Source: Chromatiales bacterium (GTDB lineage: Bacteria; Pseudomonadota; Gammaproteobacteria; SZUA-140). Taken from it: a stretch of 8,143 nt of DNA. Position numbers and translations under genes: made by a program. This document shows, one piece after another, positions 1-6,400 of the stretch. Numbering within the stretch: the stretch's first letter is position 1; every line of letters starts with the position of its first letter. The DNA is taken from NCBI GenBank assembly GCA_031285245.1, contig JAITWN010000025.1:1-8143 (forward strand). The letters are read 5' to 3'. Below the pieces are notes generated by a model. It was given only the letters and a program-made list of their open reading frames with translations. It searched no databases and was not told where the DNA came from.

Positions 1-101
1 CACTATCACGACCTTCCTGGCGATACTTGCTTGTCGTTCTCCCGCATCGCCGTGTCAATGACAATCCCAGCGATGCGGACAAATTCCCGTCCCCGATTTT
101 C

Positions 102-176
102 GTCATTGCGAGGCTAAGCCGAAGCAATCCAGATGCTGCCATGGATTGCCGCGGGGCTAACGCCCCTCGCAATGAC
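102..176. repeat. Palindromic dispersed repeat downstream of the MCP gene
   Basis: A perfect 12-base inverted repeat (GTCATTGCGAGG at 102-113 and CCTCGCAATGAC at 165-176) encloses a second perfect 8-base inverted repeat (GCAATCCA at 124-131 and TGGATTGC at 142-149). The whole can fold into a two-tiered hairpin. The same arm sequences recur at 7843-7921 upstream of cheY. Repeats with CATTGCGAGG and GCAATCC cores are common in intergenic DNA of many bacterial genomes; I do not assign a formal family name. It starts 10 bases beyond the MCP stop codon in the direction of transcription, so its hairpin could end or stabilise the operon transcript. There is no clear T-run after it, so I do not call it an intrinsic terminator. 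Confidence 0.85.
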
Positions 177-185
177 AGAGACTGC

Positions 186-1961
186 TCAAAACTCCTGCCA
201 CTCGTCCTTGCCATCATTGACGGCCCGCGCTCGCGGCGCAGGCGCTTCACCGGCATCACTGTCGGCACTGTGCGCAGCAGCAGTCGGGACGGATTTCGAC
301 CAGGGGCGATTTGCGCTGCGACGCTCCACCACTGACGCAGCAGATGGCGTACTCTTCGTGCTCGTCGCTGCACTGGATGAGCGCGCAGCTTGCGGACGCA
401 GGCGCGCTGATATGCCGTTGATCTTGAAGGTGCCCATCAACTCGTTCAGTATCTCGGCCTGCTCTTCCATGGAGCAACTGGCCGCTGCGGCTTCTTCCAC
501 CAGCGCGGCGTTCTGCTGCGTCACCTCATCCATCTGCATCACCGCGCGATTGACCTGTTCGATACCCGCCGCCTGCTCTTGGCTTGCAGCAGCGATCTCG
601 GCGACGATGTCAGTCACTTTCTTCACGCGCGCCACGATCTCAGACAGCATCTGGCCGGACTGATGCACGAGCTCAGCGCCATCGCTGACCTTCTTCACCG
701 ACTCACCGATCAGGCTCTTGATCTCTTTCGCCGAAGCCGCGCTGCGCTGCGCCAGATTGCGCACCTCAGAGGCAACCACCGCAAAGCCGCGACCTTGCTC
801 ACCAGCGCGCGCGGCTTCGACGGCGGCGTTGAGCGCGAGCAGATTAGTTTGGAACGCGATCTCATCGATTACGCCAACGATGTCAGCAACGCGCTTCGAG
901 GAATTATTGATTTCATCGATCGCATCGACCGCGCGCGCTACCACCTCGCCGCCATACTCGGCGGATTCACGCGCTGCGTTGGCGAGCTGATTGGCCTGAC
1001 GGGCATTGTCAGCGTTCTGCCGCACGGTCGAGGTCAGCTCTTCCATCGAAGAGGCGGTCTCCTCGAGCGAAGCAGCCTGCTCTTCGGTGCGCTGCGAGAG
1101 ATTCATATTACCCGCTGCGATTTCGCGTGCGCCGGTGCCAACCGAGCTGCCCGCCTCAGTGGCACGAGCAACGATGTCGCTTAGGCGTTCATTCATTTCC
1201 TTCATCGCGCCGAGCATGCGGCCGGCCTCATCCTGAGACTTCACCTCGACATTCTGGGTGAGATCACCCTTGGCGATCGCGCCCGCGACGCGCACTGCTT
1301 CGTTGATCGGCGTCACGATGGTACGCACGAGAATGGCGCTCAGCATCACACCAATCACGAGGCTGACGATGGCAATGCCGAGCACCGCCATGTAGAGCAC
1401 CTGTGAGCTGCTGTACTCCGCGAGGGAAAGTTTCGCCTGCATCTCGATCAGTGCCTTGGCAGCCTGCTCCACCGGCTCATACTGAGTGTTGATGGCATGG
1501 ACCCAATGAATCTGGGCAGGAACGATGAGGCCATTGCGCATCAGTTCGATCGCGATATCCAAACCCTGTTCCTGATACAGGTGACGAGCAGCGTCGAACT
1601 TGCGCGCAAGCTCGACTTCTTCCGGACCCAATTCGCTCGACATGTATTGCCCCCACAGTCGATCGATCTGCGCCTCATTTTGCAGGACTTCAGCGATACG
1701 CTTCGGCAGATCCTCGCGCGTCTGCGCCGGATTGTCATCGGGGCGCATGATCGAACCGGCGAGCGCGAGGCGCGTACGCAGCATCAAGCGCTCCATCTCC
1801 GTCAGGTCATGCATAGCAGCTTGATTCGAGTTGATGCTGGCGAGTCCCTTGTTGGCGCTATTCATACCGTACAGCCCGAGCGCAGCGCACACGATGACCA
1901 GTACCGCCATCAGGCCGAGCACAGCGGTCAACCGCGCCTTTATCGTTAACTTGTTAAACAT
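186..1961 (-). CDS. Methyl-accepting chemotaxis protein (transmembrane, Tar/Tsr type)
   Basis: This is an inner-membrane chemoreceptor of 591 residues that senses a periplasmic ligand and controls CheA through CheW. The order is: TM helix about 11-31, a periplasmic helical domain about 32-187 resembling the four-helix-bundle (TarH-like) sensor, TM helix about 188-211, HAMP about 212-265, then a long cytoplasmic coiled coil. The highly conserved hairpin tip is at about 361-408, including IDEIAFQTNLLALNAAVEAA. Methylation-helix sequence rich in EE and QE pairs lies near 293-310 and 480-500. Residues about 512-586 form a flexible Ser/Ala/Arg-rich linker ending in EWQEF, which fits the xWxxF docking pentapeptide for CheR/CheB. 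The ATG start is supported by GGAGGAG (1975-1969), 7 bases upstream. A 113-base gap separates it from the preceding cheW and I find no convincing promoter there, so readthrough from cheW is likely. The ligand cannot be predicted. Confidence 0.97.
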   Translation of the reverse strand: MFNKLTIKARLTAVLGLMAVLVIVCAALGLYGMNSANKGLASINSNQAAMHDLTEMERLMLRTRLALAGSIMRPDDNPAQTREDLPKRIAEVLQNEAQIDRLWGQYMSSELGPEEVELARKFDAARHLYQEQGLDIAIELMRNGLIVPAQIHWVHAINTQYEPVEQAAKALIEMQAKLSLAEYSSSQVLYMAVLGIAIVSLVIGVMLSAILVRTIVTPINEAVRVAGAIAKGDLTQNVEVKSQDEAGRMLGAMKEMNERLSDIVARATEAGSSVGTGAREIAAGNMNLSQRTEEQAASLEETASSMEELTSTVRQNADNARQANQLANAARESAEYGGEVVARAVDAIDEINNSSKRVADIVGVIDEIAFQTNLLALNAAVEAARAGEQGRGFAVVASEVRNLAQRSAASAKEIKSLIGESVKKVSDGAELVHQSGQMLSEIVARVKKVTDIVAEIAAASQEQAAGIEQVNRAVMQMDEVTQQNAALVEEAAAASCSMEEQAEILNELMGTFKINGISARLRPQAARSSSAATSTKSTPSAASVVERRSANRPWSKSVPTAAAHSADSDAGEAPAPRARAVNDGKDEWQEF

Positions 1962-2074
1962 TACTCATCTCCTCCGCATACCCGAATCTAAAAACCCTTG
2001 CCGCAATCCCTGTTCGATCAGCCGTTCACTTCCCTGCACGTCCCGGAAGCATCGATCACCGCCATACCTCCACC

Positions 2075-2551
2075 TCACAGCAATTTGTCGACATCCAGCA
2101 AAACCACCATTTTTTCACCGAGCGCCGCCATGCCCGCGATGAACTTCACGTCCACGGCTGCGCCAAACTCAGGCGTAGGCTTGATCTCGCCTTCCATCAC
2201 GCTGTACACGTCAGACACACCATCGACCACCAAGCCGGCGACGCCGCGACGACCTTCGCTGATGATATTGACGACCACGATGACCGTCGTCGTCCCATAC
2301 TCGATGCGCGCCATGCCGAGACGGCGACGCAGATCGATGATCGGAATGACGACGCCGCGCAAGTTGAGCACGCCCTGCACATATTCCTGGGTGTTCGGAA
2401 TCGGCGTGACCGCGGTCCAACCGCGAATTTCCTGCACGCGCAGAATGTCGATGCCGTATTCCTCGCCCGCCAGCACGAAGGTGAGGTACTGACTCCCCGC
2501 GGTGGTAAGAACAGCATGCGATTGCACCTGCATGGCCTCTGCCACATTCAT
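2075..2551 (-). CDS. cheW: CheW-type coupling protein (second copy)
   Basis: This is a cytoplasmic adaptor of 158 residues that links MCP tips to the CheA P5 domain. The CheW fold covers about 20-156. Visible hallmarks are LTFVLAGEEYGIDILRVQEI near the N-terminus, NLRG at 63-66 followed by IPIIDLRRRLG, the LVVDGVSDV segment at 107-115 and a closing KMVVLLDVDKLL. It closely resembles the other CheW in this cluster, and the two are probably paralogues from a duplication. I chose ATG 2551 over a possible start 99 bases further upstream because AGGAG (2563-2559) sits 7 bases before it and the CheW fold starts soon after. The ATG overlaps the TGA of the preceding response regulator in an ATGA tetranucleotide, implying translational coupling. 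Assigning it to CheW rather than a CheV is clear, because no receiver domain is attached. Confidence 0.95.
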   Translation of the reverse strand: MNVAEAMQVQSHAVLTTAGSQYLTFVLAGEEYGIDILRVQEIRGWTAVTPIPNTQEYVQGVLNLRGVVIPIIDLRRRLGMARIEYGTTTVIVVVNIISEGRRGVAGLVVDGVSDVYSVMEGEIKPTPEFGAAVDVKFIAGMAALGEKMVVLLDVDKLL

Positions 2552-2949
2552 GCCAAAGCTCCTGCTGTTGTAGGCTTCGATGAGTGCCGCGCCAGCACTC
2601 TGTAAACCACAGAGATCAGCTGCTCGGGATTGAAGGGCTTGCCCAGCCATCCGCTCGCACCTGCCTTGCGCGCGCGCTCTTTCAAGTCTTCGCTGGTTTC
2701 CGTAGTCAACATCAAAATCGGTGCGTGTTGATGCAGGCTGCGATTACGCAGCGCCTCGACCAACTCGATGCCAGTCATGCCAGGCATATTCATGTCACTG
2801 ATGATGACATCGAAGGAATTCTGTTCAGCAACGCTGAGCGCTGCGCTGCCGTCTTCAACCTCAATGACCTCATGACCTGCCGTGCGCAGCGTCGTTGCGA
2901 CCATGCGCCGCATCGACGGGGAGTCATCTGCGATAAGAATCGATGCCAT
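2548..2949 (-). CDS. Single-domain response regulator (CheY-like)
   Basis: A stand-alone receiver domain of 133 residues. The acidic pocket Asp8/Asp9, phosphoacceptor Asp52 in IISDMNMPGM, Thr82 and Lys104 in the WLGKPF motif are all present, so it should be phosphorylated, probably by the adjacent CheA. The position equivalent to Tyr106 of E. coli CheY is Trp101. It is clearly different from the canonical cheY at the other end of the cluster and lacks the residues that make that protein so CheY-like. It lies between two cheW genes, 14 bases after the first and overlapping the second by 4. The ribosome-binding site is weak (GAGG about 11 bases upstream). Possible roles are a second motor regulator, a phosphate sink or an output to another process; the sequence does not decide between them. 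Confidence 0.93.
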   Translation of the reverse strand: MASILIADDSPSMRRMVATTLRTAGHEVIEVEDGSAALSVAEQNSFDVIISDMNMPGMTGIELVEALRNRSLHQHAPILMLTTETSEDLKERARKAGASGWLGKPFNPEQLISVVYRVLARHSSKPTTAGALA

Positions 2950-2963
2950 CTCAATCTATGCCT

Positions 2964-3506
2964 CTATCTATCCGTGCACATGCCTTCGATGGCAGTAGCG
3001 ATCAGCGCATCGATGTCGAGCAGGCTCACCATCTTCTTGCCAACTGATCCGAGACCACACACCCAGGCTTCCTTGGCACCGACCGCGCCCGCAGGCGGTG
3101 GCGTGATCGAATTGGCGGGGAAGTTCACCACTTCCGACACGCCATCGACGACGATGCCGACGGTCTTGCTGTTGATACCGCACTGCACACGTACGACCAC
3201 CACCACGGTGGATGCATCGAAAGACCGGCTTTCAAGACCAAAGCGCAAGCGCAGATCGATCACCGGCACGATGACACCACGCAGATTCATTACGCCGCGC
3301 ACATACGCTGGCGTGCGCGGCACCGGTGTCGCGCCGCTCCAGCCTTTGATCTCCTGCACACGCAGGATATCAACGCCATATTCTTCACCCGCGCAGACGA
3401 ACGTCAGGCATTGCCGAACATCCGGCATTTCATCCAGCGACTTATCCATCAGGGTCAGCGGTGGGTTGCTGGCACGTGCGGTATCCATACTTTGCGTTGT
3501 GCTCAT
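2964..3506 (-). CDS. cheW: CheW-type coupling protein (first copy)
   Basis: A chemotaxis adaptor of 180 residues that joins receptors and CheA in the signalling array. After a variable N-terminal stretch of about 30 residues, the CheW fold spans about 30-171, with LTFVCAGEEYGVDILRVQEI, NLRG at 74-77, VPVIDLRLRFG, IVVDGVSEVV and the closing KKMVSLLDIDALI. It has a longer N-terminus, and a loop containing a Pro/Ala/Gly run (about 134-143) differs from the second CheW. ATG 3506 is preceded by GGAG (3517-3514) with 7-base spacing. The reading frame stays open 54 bases further upstream into the end of cheA, but there is no better start there. It begins 17 bases after the cheA stop, consistent with co-transcription. 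Confidence 0.96.
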   Translation of the reverse strand: MSTTQSMDTARASNPPLTLMDKSLDEMPDVRQCLTFVCAGEEYGVDILRVQEIKGWSGATPVPRTPAYVRGVMNLRGVIVPVIDLRLRFGLESRSFDASTVVVVVRVQCGINSKTVGIVVDGVSEVVNFPANSITPPPAGAVGAKEAWVCGLGSVGKKMVSLLDIDALIATAIEGMCTDR

Positions 3507-3523
3507 CTTCTTTCTCCAAATTC

Positions 3524-5644
3524 TCAGGCTGCCGACAGCGCCGGCCGGCGCCGGCCACATCCACTCTCGAAACAGGACATCAGACCAGGCACATCGAGAA
3601 TGAGCGCGACATGGCCATCACCGAGCATGGTCGCGCCCGACAAGCCCACGAGCGGGCGGAAATTGGTTTCAAGGCTCTTGATCACCACCTGCTGCTGCGC
3701 GAGCAGCTCATCGACCAAAATGCCGACACGGCGACCATCGGATTCAACGATGGTGAGCAAACCACAGAAAAGATCCGTGGAATCGGCATCGATCTCGAAC
3801 AACTCATAGAGCCGGATAATCGGAATGTATTCATCGCGCAGACGGAAAAGCTCGGTTTGTCCTGCAATCGAGCTCAGCTGATCGCGATGGATCTGAATGG
3901 TCTCAACGATCGAGACCAGCGGAATGACATAGACTTCCTCGCCAACGCGCACGAGCTGACCATCGAGAATGGCAAGCGTGAGCGGCAAACGAATTCGCAC
4001 CATGCTGCCTTTGCCCGGCGTCGAGAACACCTGCACATTGCCGCCGAGCTCAGCGATATTGCGACGCACCACATCCATACCTACGCCGCGGCCGGAAACA
4101 TCGCTCACAGTTTCAGCGGTCGAAAATCCGGCCTGGAAAATCATGTTGTGCACGCGCTCATCGGAAGGATCTTCGTCCACTCCGATAAGGCCGCGTTCAC
4201 GCGCTTTGGCGAGAATGCGCTCGCGATTGAGTCCGGCGCCATCGTCACTGATCTCGACAGTGATGTTTCCACCCTTGTGATAGGCGTTGAGGTGAATGGT
4301 GCCAACCGCGGATTTTCCTGCCGCGCGGCGCTGATCGGGTGATTCCAACCCATGATCGATACTGTTACGCACCAGATGCACCAGCGGATCACCGATTTTT
4401 TCCAACACGGTTTTATCGAGCTCGGTGTGTTCACCCGTCATTTTCAGATCGACCTGTTTGCCGAGACGCGAGCCGAGATCGCGCACCATGCGCGGAAAAC
4501 GATTGAAGACAAAACTGATCGGCAGCATGCGCACGCGCATCACGCTTTCTTGCAGCGCGCGCATCTGGCGTTCGAGCTGACTTAAACCATTCTTGAGATC
4601 ATCGCTGCTATGATCACCACGGCCGGTAGCAAACTGGCTCAGCATCGATTGCGTGATGACGAGTTCGCCGACGGTATTGATGAGTTCATCGAGCTTTTCG
4701 ATGCTGACGCGAATCGAGCTCGATTCCGCCGACGGCGCCTGTGTAGTAGTTTCTCTGGAGGCAGAAGCGGGCTGAGACGTCGGCGCTTTGGTTTCAACTA
4801 CTGGACTCGCTGGTGCTGCTACTGGCTCAGCTTCAGCGACTGCGACCTGCGCGCTCGTTTGTTCTGGCACCGCCACAACCGGCGCGTCGATGGTGATGAC
4901 GGCATCTTCATCGATCCAGGCAAAAATCTGTTCGATTTCCTCGCGCGAAGCGGCCGTCTTCAGTTGCACCGTCCACTTCAGATAACAGGCGCCGGCATCC
5001 ATATCAGCGAGCGGGGGCAGGGCGGCGGCATCGACACGCACTGAAACCTCACCGAGCTCGCGCAAAGCCTCGATGATGCGTAGCGGATCATTGCCGTGAC
5101 GCAGCATTTGCGCGCGCGGCTCGATGCGGATCTTCCATTCGCCAGCAGCGCCACCTGCACTGGTACTAGCATTGGCAAGCGCAACCGGCTGATTGACCGC
5201 CGGCGTTGAAACTATCTCCGGAACTGGCGCTGACACACTCTTGCGCCCAGCACAGCTCTCGATCAGATTCACGAATTCAGCCTGCATGGCGGCAACTCTC
5301 GCCGAATCCGGCGTGCGCTTGCTGCTGGCAGCGGCGAGCAGATCACGCATGACATCGACCGAACACAGCAGCAGATCGGTCTCGGCATTGGTGATCATCA
5401 CGCGCCCACTGCGCGCGAGATCAAGCAGTGTCTCAACGGTATGGGTAAATGAAGTGAGCTCGGTAAAGCCAAACGTCGCCGCACCGCCCTTGATGGAATG
5501 GGCTACGCGGAAAATCGTATTGATGCCATCCTGGTCAGACTGACCGGCAGGCAAGGCAAGCAAAGTCTGCTCCATGGAATCGAGGGCTTCCCCACTTTCC
5601 TGGAAGAAGATGTCGTGGAATTGCTCAAGATCCATACTACTCAC
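3524..5644 (-). CDS. cheA: Chemotaxis histidine kinase CheA
   Basis: The central kinase of the pathway, 706 residues and cytoplasmic at the receptor array. It autophosphorylates and passes phosphate to CheY-type regulators. The P1 HPt domain is about 5-110 with phospho-acceptor His49 in AHSIKGGA. A middle domain at about 169-253 (EWKIRIEP, CYLKWTVQL, AWIDEDAVITI) stands where the regulator-binding P2 lies, flanked by Ala/Pro/Thr-rich linkers at about 135-167 and 255-308. P3 dimerisation is about 311-372 (VSIEKLDELINTVGELVITQ). The P4 ATPase has an N box at 424-432 (LVRNSIDHG), DDGAG at 467-471, FSTA at 507-510 and GRGVGMD at 518-524. P5 is CheW-like from about 556. The GTG start is chosen because GAGGAGG (5658-5652) is 7 bases before it, whereas the ATG three codons later would be 16 bases away. 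All catalytic motifs are intact. Confidence 0.98.
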   Translation of the reverse strand: MSSMDLEQFHDIFFQESGEALDSMEQTLLALPAGQSDQDGINTIFRVAHSIKGGAATFGFTELTSFTHTVETLLDLARSGRVMITNAETDLLLCSVDVMRDLLAAASSKRTPDSARVAAMQAEFVNLIESCAGRKSVSAPVPEIVSTPAVNQPVALANASTSAGGAAGEWKIRIEPRAQMLRHGNDPLRIIEALRELGEVSVRVDAAALPPLADMDAGACYLKWTVQLKTAASREEIEQIFAWIDEDAVITIDAPVVAVPEQTSAQVAVAEAEPVAAPASPVVETKAPTSQPASASRETTTQAPSAESSSIRVSIEKLDELINTVGELVITQSMLSQFATGRGDHSSDDLKNGLSQLERQMRALQESVMRVRMLPISFVFNRFPRMVRDLGSRLGKQVDLKMTGEHTELDKTVLEKIGDPLVHLVRNSIDHGLESPDQRRAAGKSAVGTIHLNAYHKGGNITVEISDDGAGLNRERILAKARERGLIGVDEDPSDERVHNMIFQAGFSTAETVSDVSGRGVGMDVVRRNIAELGGNVQVFSTPGKGSMVRIRLPLTLAILDGQLVRVGEEVYVIPLVSIVETIQIHRDQLSSIAGQTELFRLRDEYIPIIRLYELFEIDADSTDLFCGLLTIVESDGRRVGILVDELLAQQQVVIKSLETNFRPLVGLSGATMLGDGHVALILDVPGLMSCFESGCGRRRPALSAA

Positions 5645-5651
5645 AGCGCTG

Positions 5652-5658
5652 CCTCCTC
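5652..5658 (-). promoter_or_regulatory. Ribosome-binding site deciding the cheA GTG start
   Basis: GAGGAGG on the minus strand lies 7 bases before GTG 5644. The in-frame ATG at 5635 would have 16-base spacing, so the GTG is the better start. The site lies in the 36-base gap between the STAS gene and cheA. Confidence 0.7.
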
Positions 5659-5680
5659 ACCCTGCCTTCTCAGGCGCAAC

Positions 5681-6178
5681 TCAAACCAGACCTGCAAACT
5701 GATCCACCGATCCCGGGCTCTCCAGCAGCGCACCGACACCAAGTGCGCCGATCGCATGCTCAACGACCGCCGATCGCCCCTTCCAGCGAAAAGCAAGGCC
5801 ACGTTCCATGCATTCGATAGCGAGATCGACCAGCATCTGCACGCCAGCGGTATCGACGGCCGCGACGGCGCAAGCATCGAGCAGCATCGGCTTGCGCATA
5901 TCGAGCTCGGCGAGCAGCGCGCTGCGTAGCGCAGCCGCTTCCTGCAAGGTGCACGATGAGCCAAAGCGCACAATGCGGCAGCCGCGCTCTTCAGCCGTGG
6001 TAAGCACAGCGTTCTGAATGGTTCCCGCTTCGATGAAGCCATCATCCTGCGTGATAACACGCGGCTTTTTTGCAGCCGCTTTACGCACCATCTTTTTTTT
6101 AGCCGCGAGCTGGACGACTTTCGCGGCAGTCTTTTTGACCGTTTGCGATTTTTTGCCAGCCCGCAATTCCTTCGCCAT
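5681..6178 (-). CDS. STAS-domain protein with a lysine/alanine-rich N-terminal tail
   Basis: A 165-residue protein with two parts. Residues 1-40 hold about 12 Lys and 3 Arg among many Ala and Val (for example KKTAAK, AAKKKM, KAAAKKPR), like the tails of histone H1-like proteins. Residues about 67-165 form a STAS (anti-sigma antagonist-like) domain, with LLDACAVAAVDTAGVQMLVDLA aligning to the conserved strand, DSSG and helix of that family; Thr110 in VDTAG stands where SpoIIAA has its phosphorylated Ser. STAS domains usually work by protein-protein binding, often under phosphorylation control. It lies 36 bases before cheA and follows a sigma-28-like promoter, so it probably serves this CheA pathway; its partner is unknown. 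ATG 6178 is chosen because AAGGAG (6193-6188) is 9 bases upstream; the GTG at 6202 would place that site inside the gene. DNA or nucleoid binding by the tail is inference. Confidence 0.9.
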   Translation of the reverse strand: MAKELRAGKKSQTVKKTAAKVVQLAAKKKMVRKAAAKKPRVITQDDGFIEAGTIQNAVLTTAEERGCRIVRFGSSCTLQEAAALRSALLAELDMRKPMLLDACAVAAVDTAGVQMLVDLAIECMERGLAFRWKGRSAVVEHAIGALGVGALLESPGSVDQFAGLV

Positions 6179-6187
6179 GCCACTGAT

Positions 6188-6193
6188 CTCCTT
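6188..6193 (-). promoter_or_regulatory. Ribosome-binding site deciding the STAS gene start
   Basis: AAGGAG on the minus strand, 9 bases before ATG 6178. It falls downstream of the alternative GTG at 6202, which argues against that longer start. Confidence 0.65.
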
Positions 6194-6252
6194 GCCGAAC
6201 ACTAGCGCACGCGATGAATGCGAGAAGCCGCACTAATTACGTTGCCAATAAG

Positions 6253-6279
6253 CTATCGGTATTCGTGGCCTGAACTTGA
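6253..6279 (-). promoter_or_regulatory. Candidate sigma-28 (FliA) promoter for the STAS-cheA-MCP unit
   Basis: On the minus strand, TCAAGTTC (6279-6272) and ACCGATAG (6260-6253) are separated by exactly 11 bases. The sigma-28 consensus is TAAAGTTT, 11 bases, GCCGATAA, so each box matches 6 of 8. Transcription would start near 6246 and leave a leader of about 70 bases before ATG 6178. A stronger version with the same layout precedes cheY. This fits a late flagellar-class chemotaxis operon with its own promoter. Confidence 0.6.
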
Positions 6280-6326
6280 AGCAATGCGAAGGATTTCACA
6301 GCGCGCAGAAACGTAATGTGCTCAGC

Positions 6327-6378
6327 GGGTTAAATAACCCATAAAGGCTGACGGACAGGGCCTTGCTAAAACCAAGGC
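6327..6378. other. Two small inverted repeats in the cheZ-STAS gap
   Basis: The 222-base gap between cheZ and the STAS gene holds GGGTTA-AA-TAACCC (6327-6340) and GCCTTG-N7-CAAGGC (6360-6365 with 6373-6378). Both lie downstream of the cheZ stop in the minus direction and could be transcript-end hairpins. Neither is followed by a T-run on the minus strand, so an intrinsic terminator is not supported. Confidence 0.4.
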
Positions 6379-6400
6379 GCGGGGTGAAAACGAGAGGGGA

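Noticed and set aside
27..663. Plus-strand open frames over the MCP 3' end and the left repeat
   Set aside because: They are antisense to the MCP or translate the palindromic repeat, with composition unlike a real protein and no ribosome-binding site of note.
2016..2023. GCTGATCG as a sigma-28 -10 box before the MCP
   Set aside because: It matches poorly and nothing like TAAAGTTT lies 11 bases upstream, so an MCP-specific FliA promoter is not supported.
2552..2650. Upstream in-frame start for the second cheW
   Set aside because: The extra 33 residues lie inside the response regulator gene and have no family resemblance; the ATG at 2551 has a proper ribosome-binding site and an ATGA overlap.
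2584..4342. Long plus-strand open frames opposite cheW, the response regulator and cheA
   Set aside because: They lie antisense to genes with unmistakable protein families; such long antisense frames arise from the high-GC codon pattern.
6061..6079. GCGGCT...AGCCGC hairpin with a T/A run as a terminator
   Set aside because: It lies inside the STAS coding sequence and the run is in the loop rather than after the stem, so it is a by-product of Ala/Lys codons.
6203..6250. TTGGCAAC as a sigma-54 -24 element upstream of the STAS gene
   Set aside because: No GC-containing -12 box occurs at the required spacing; the sigma-28-like site beside it fits better.
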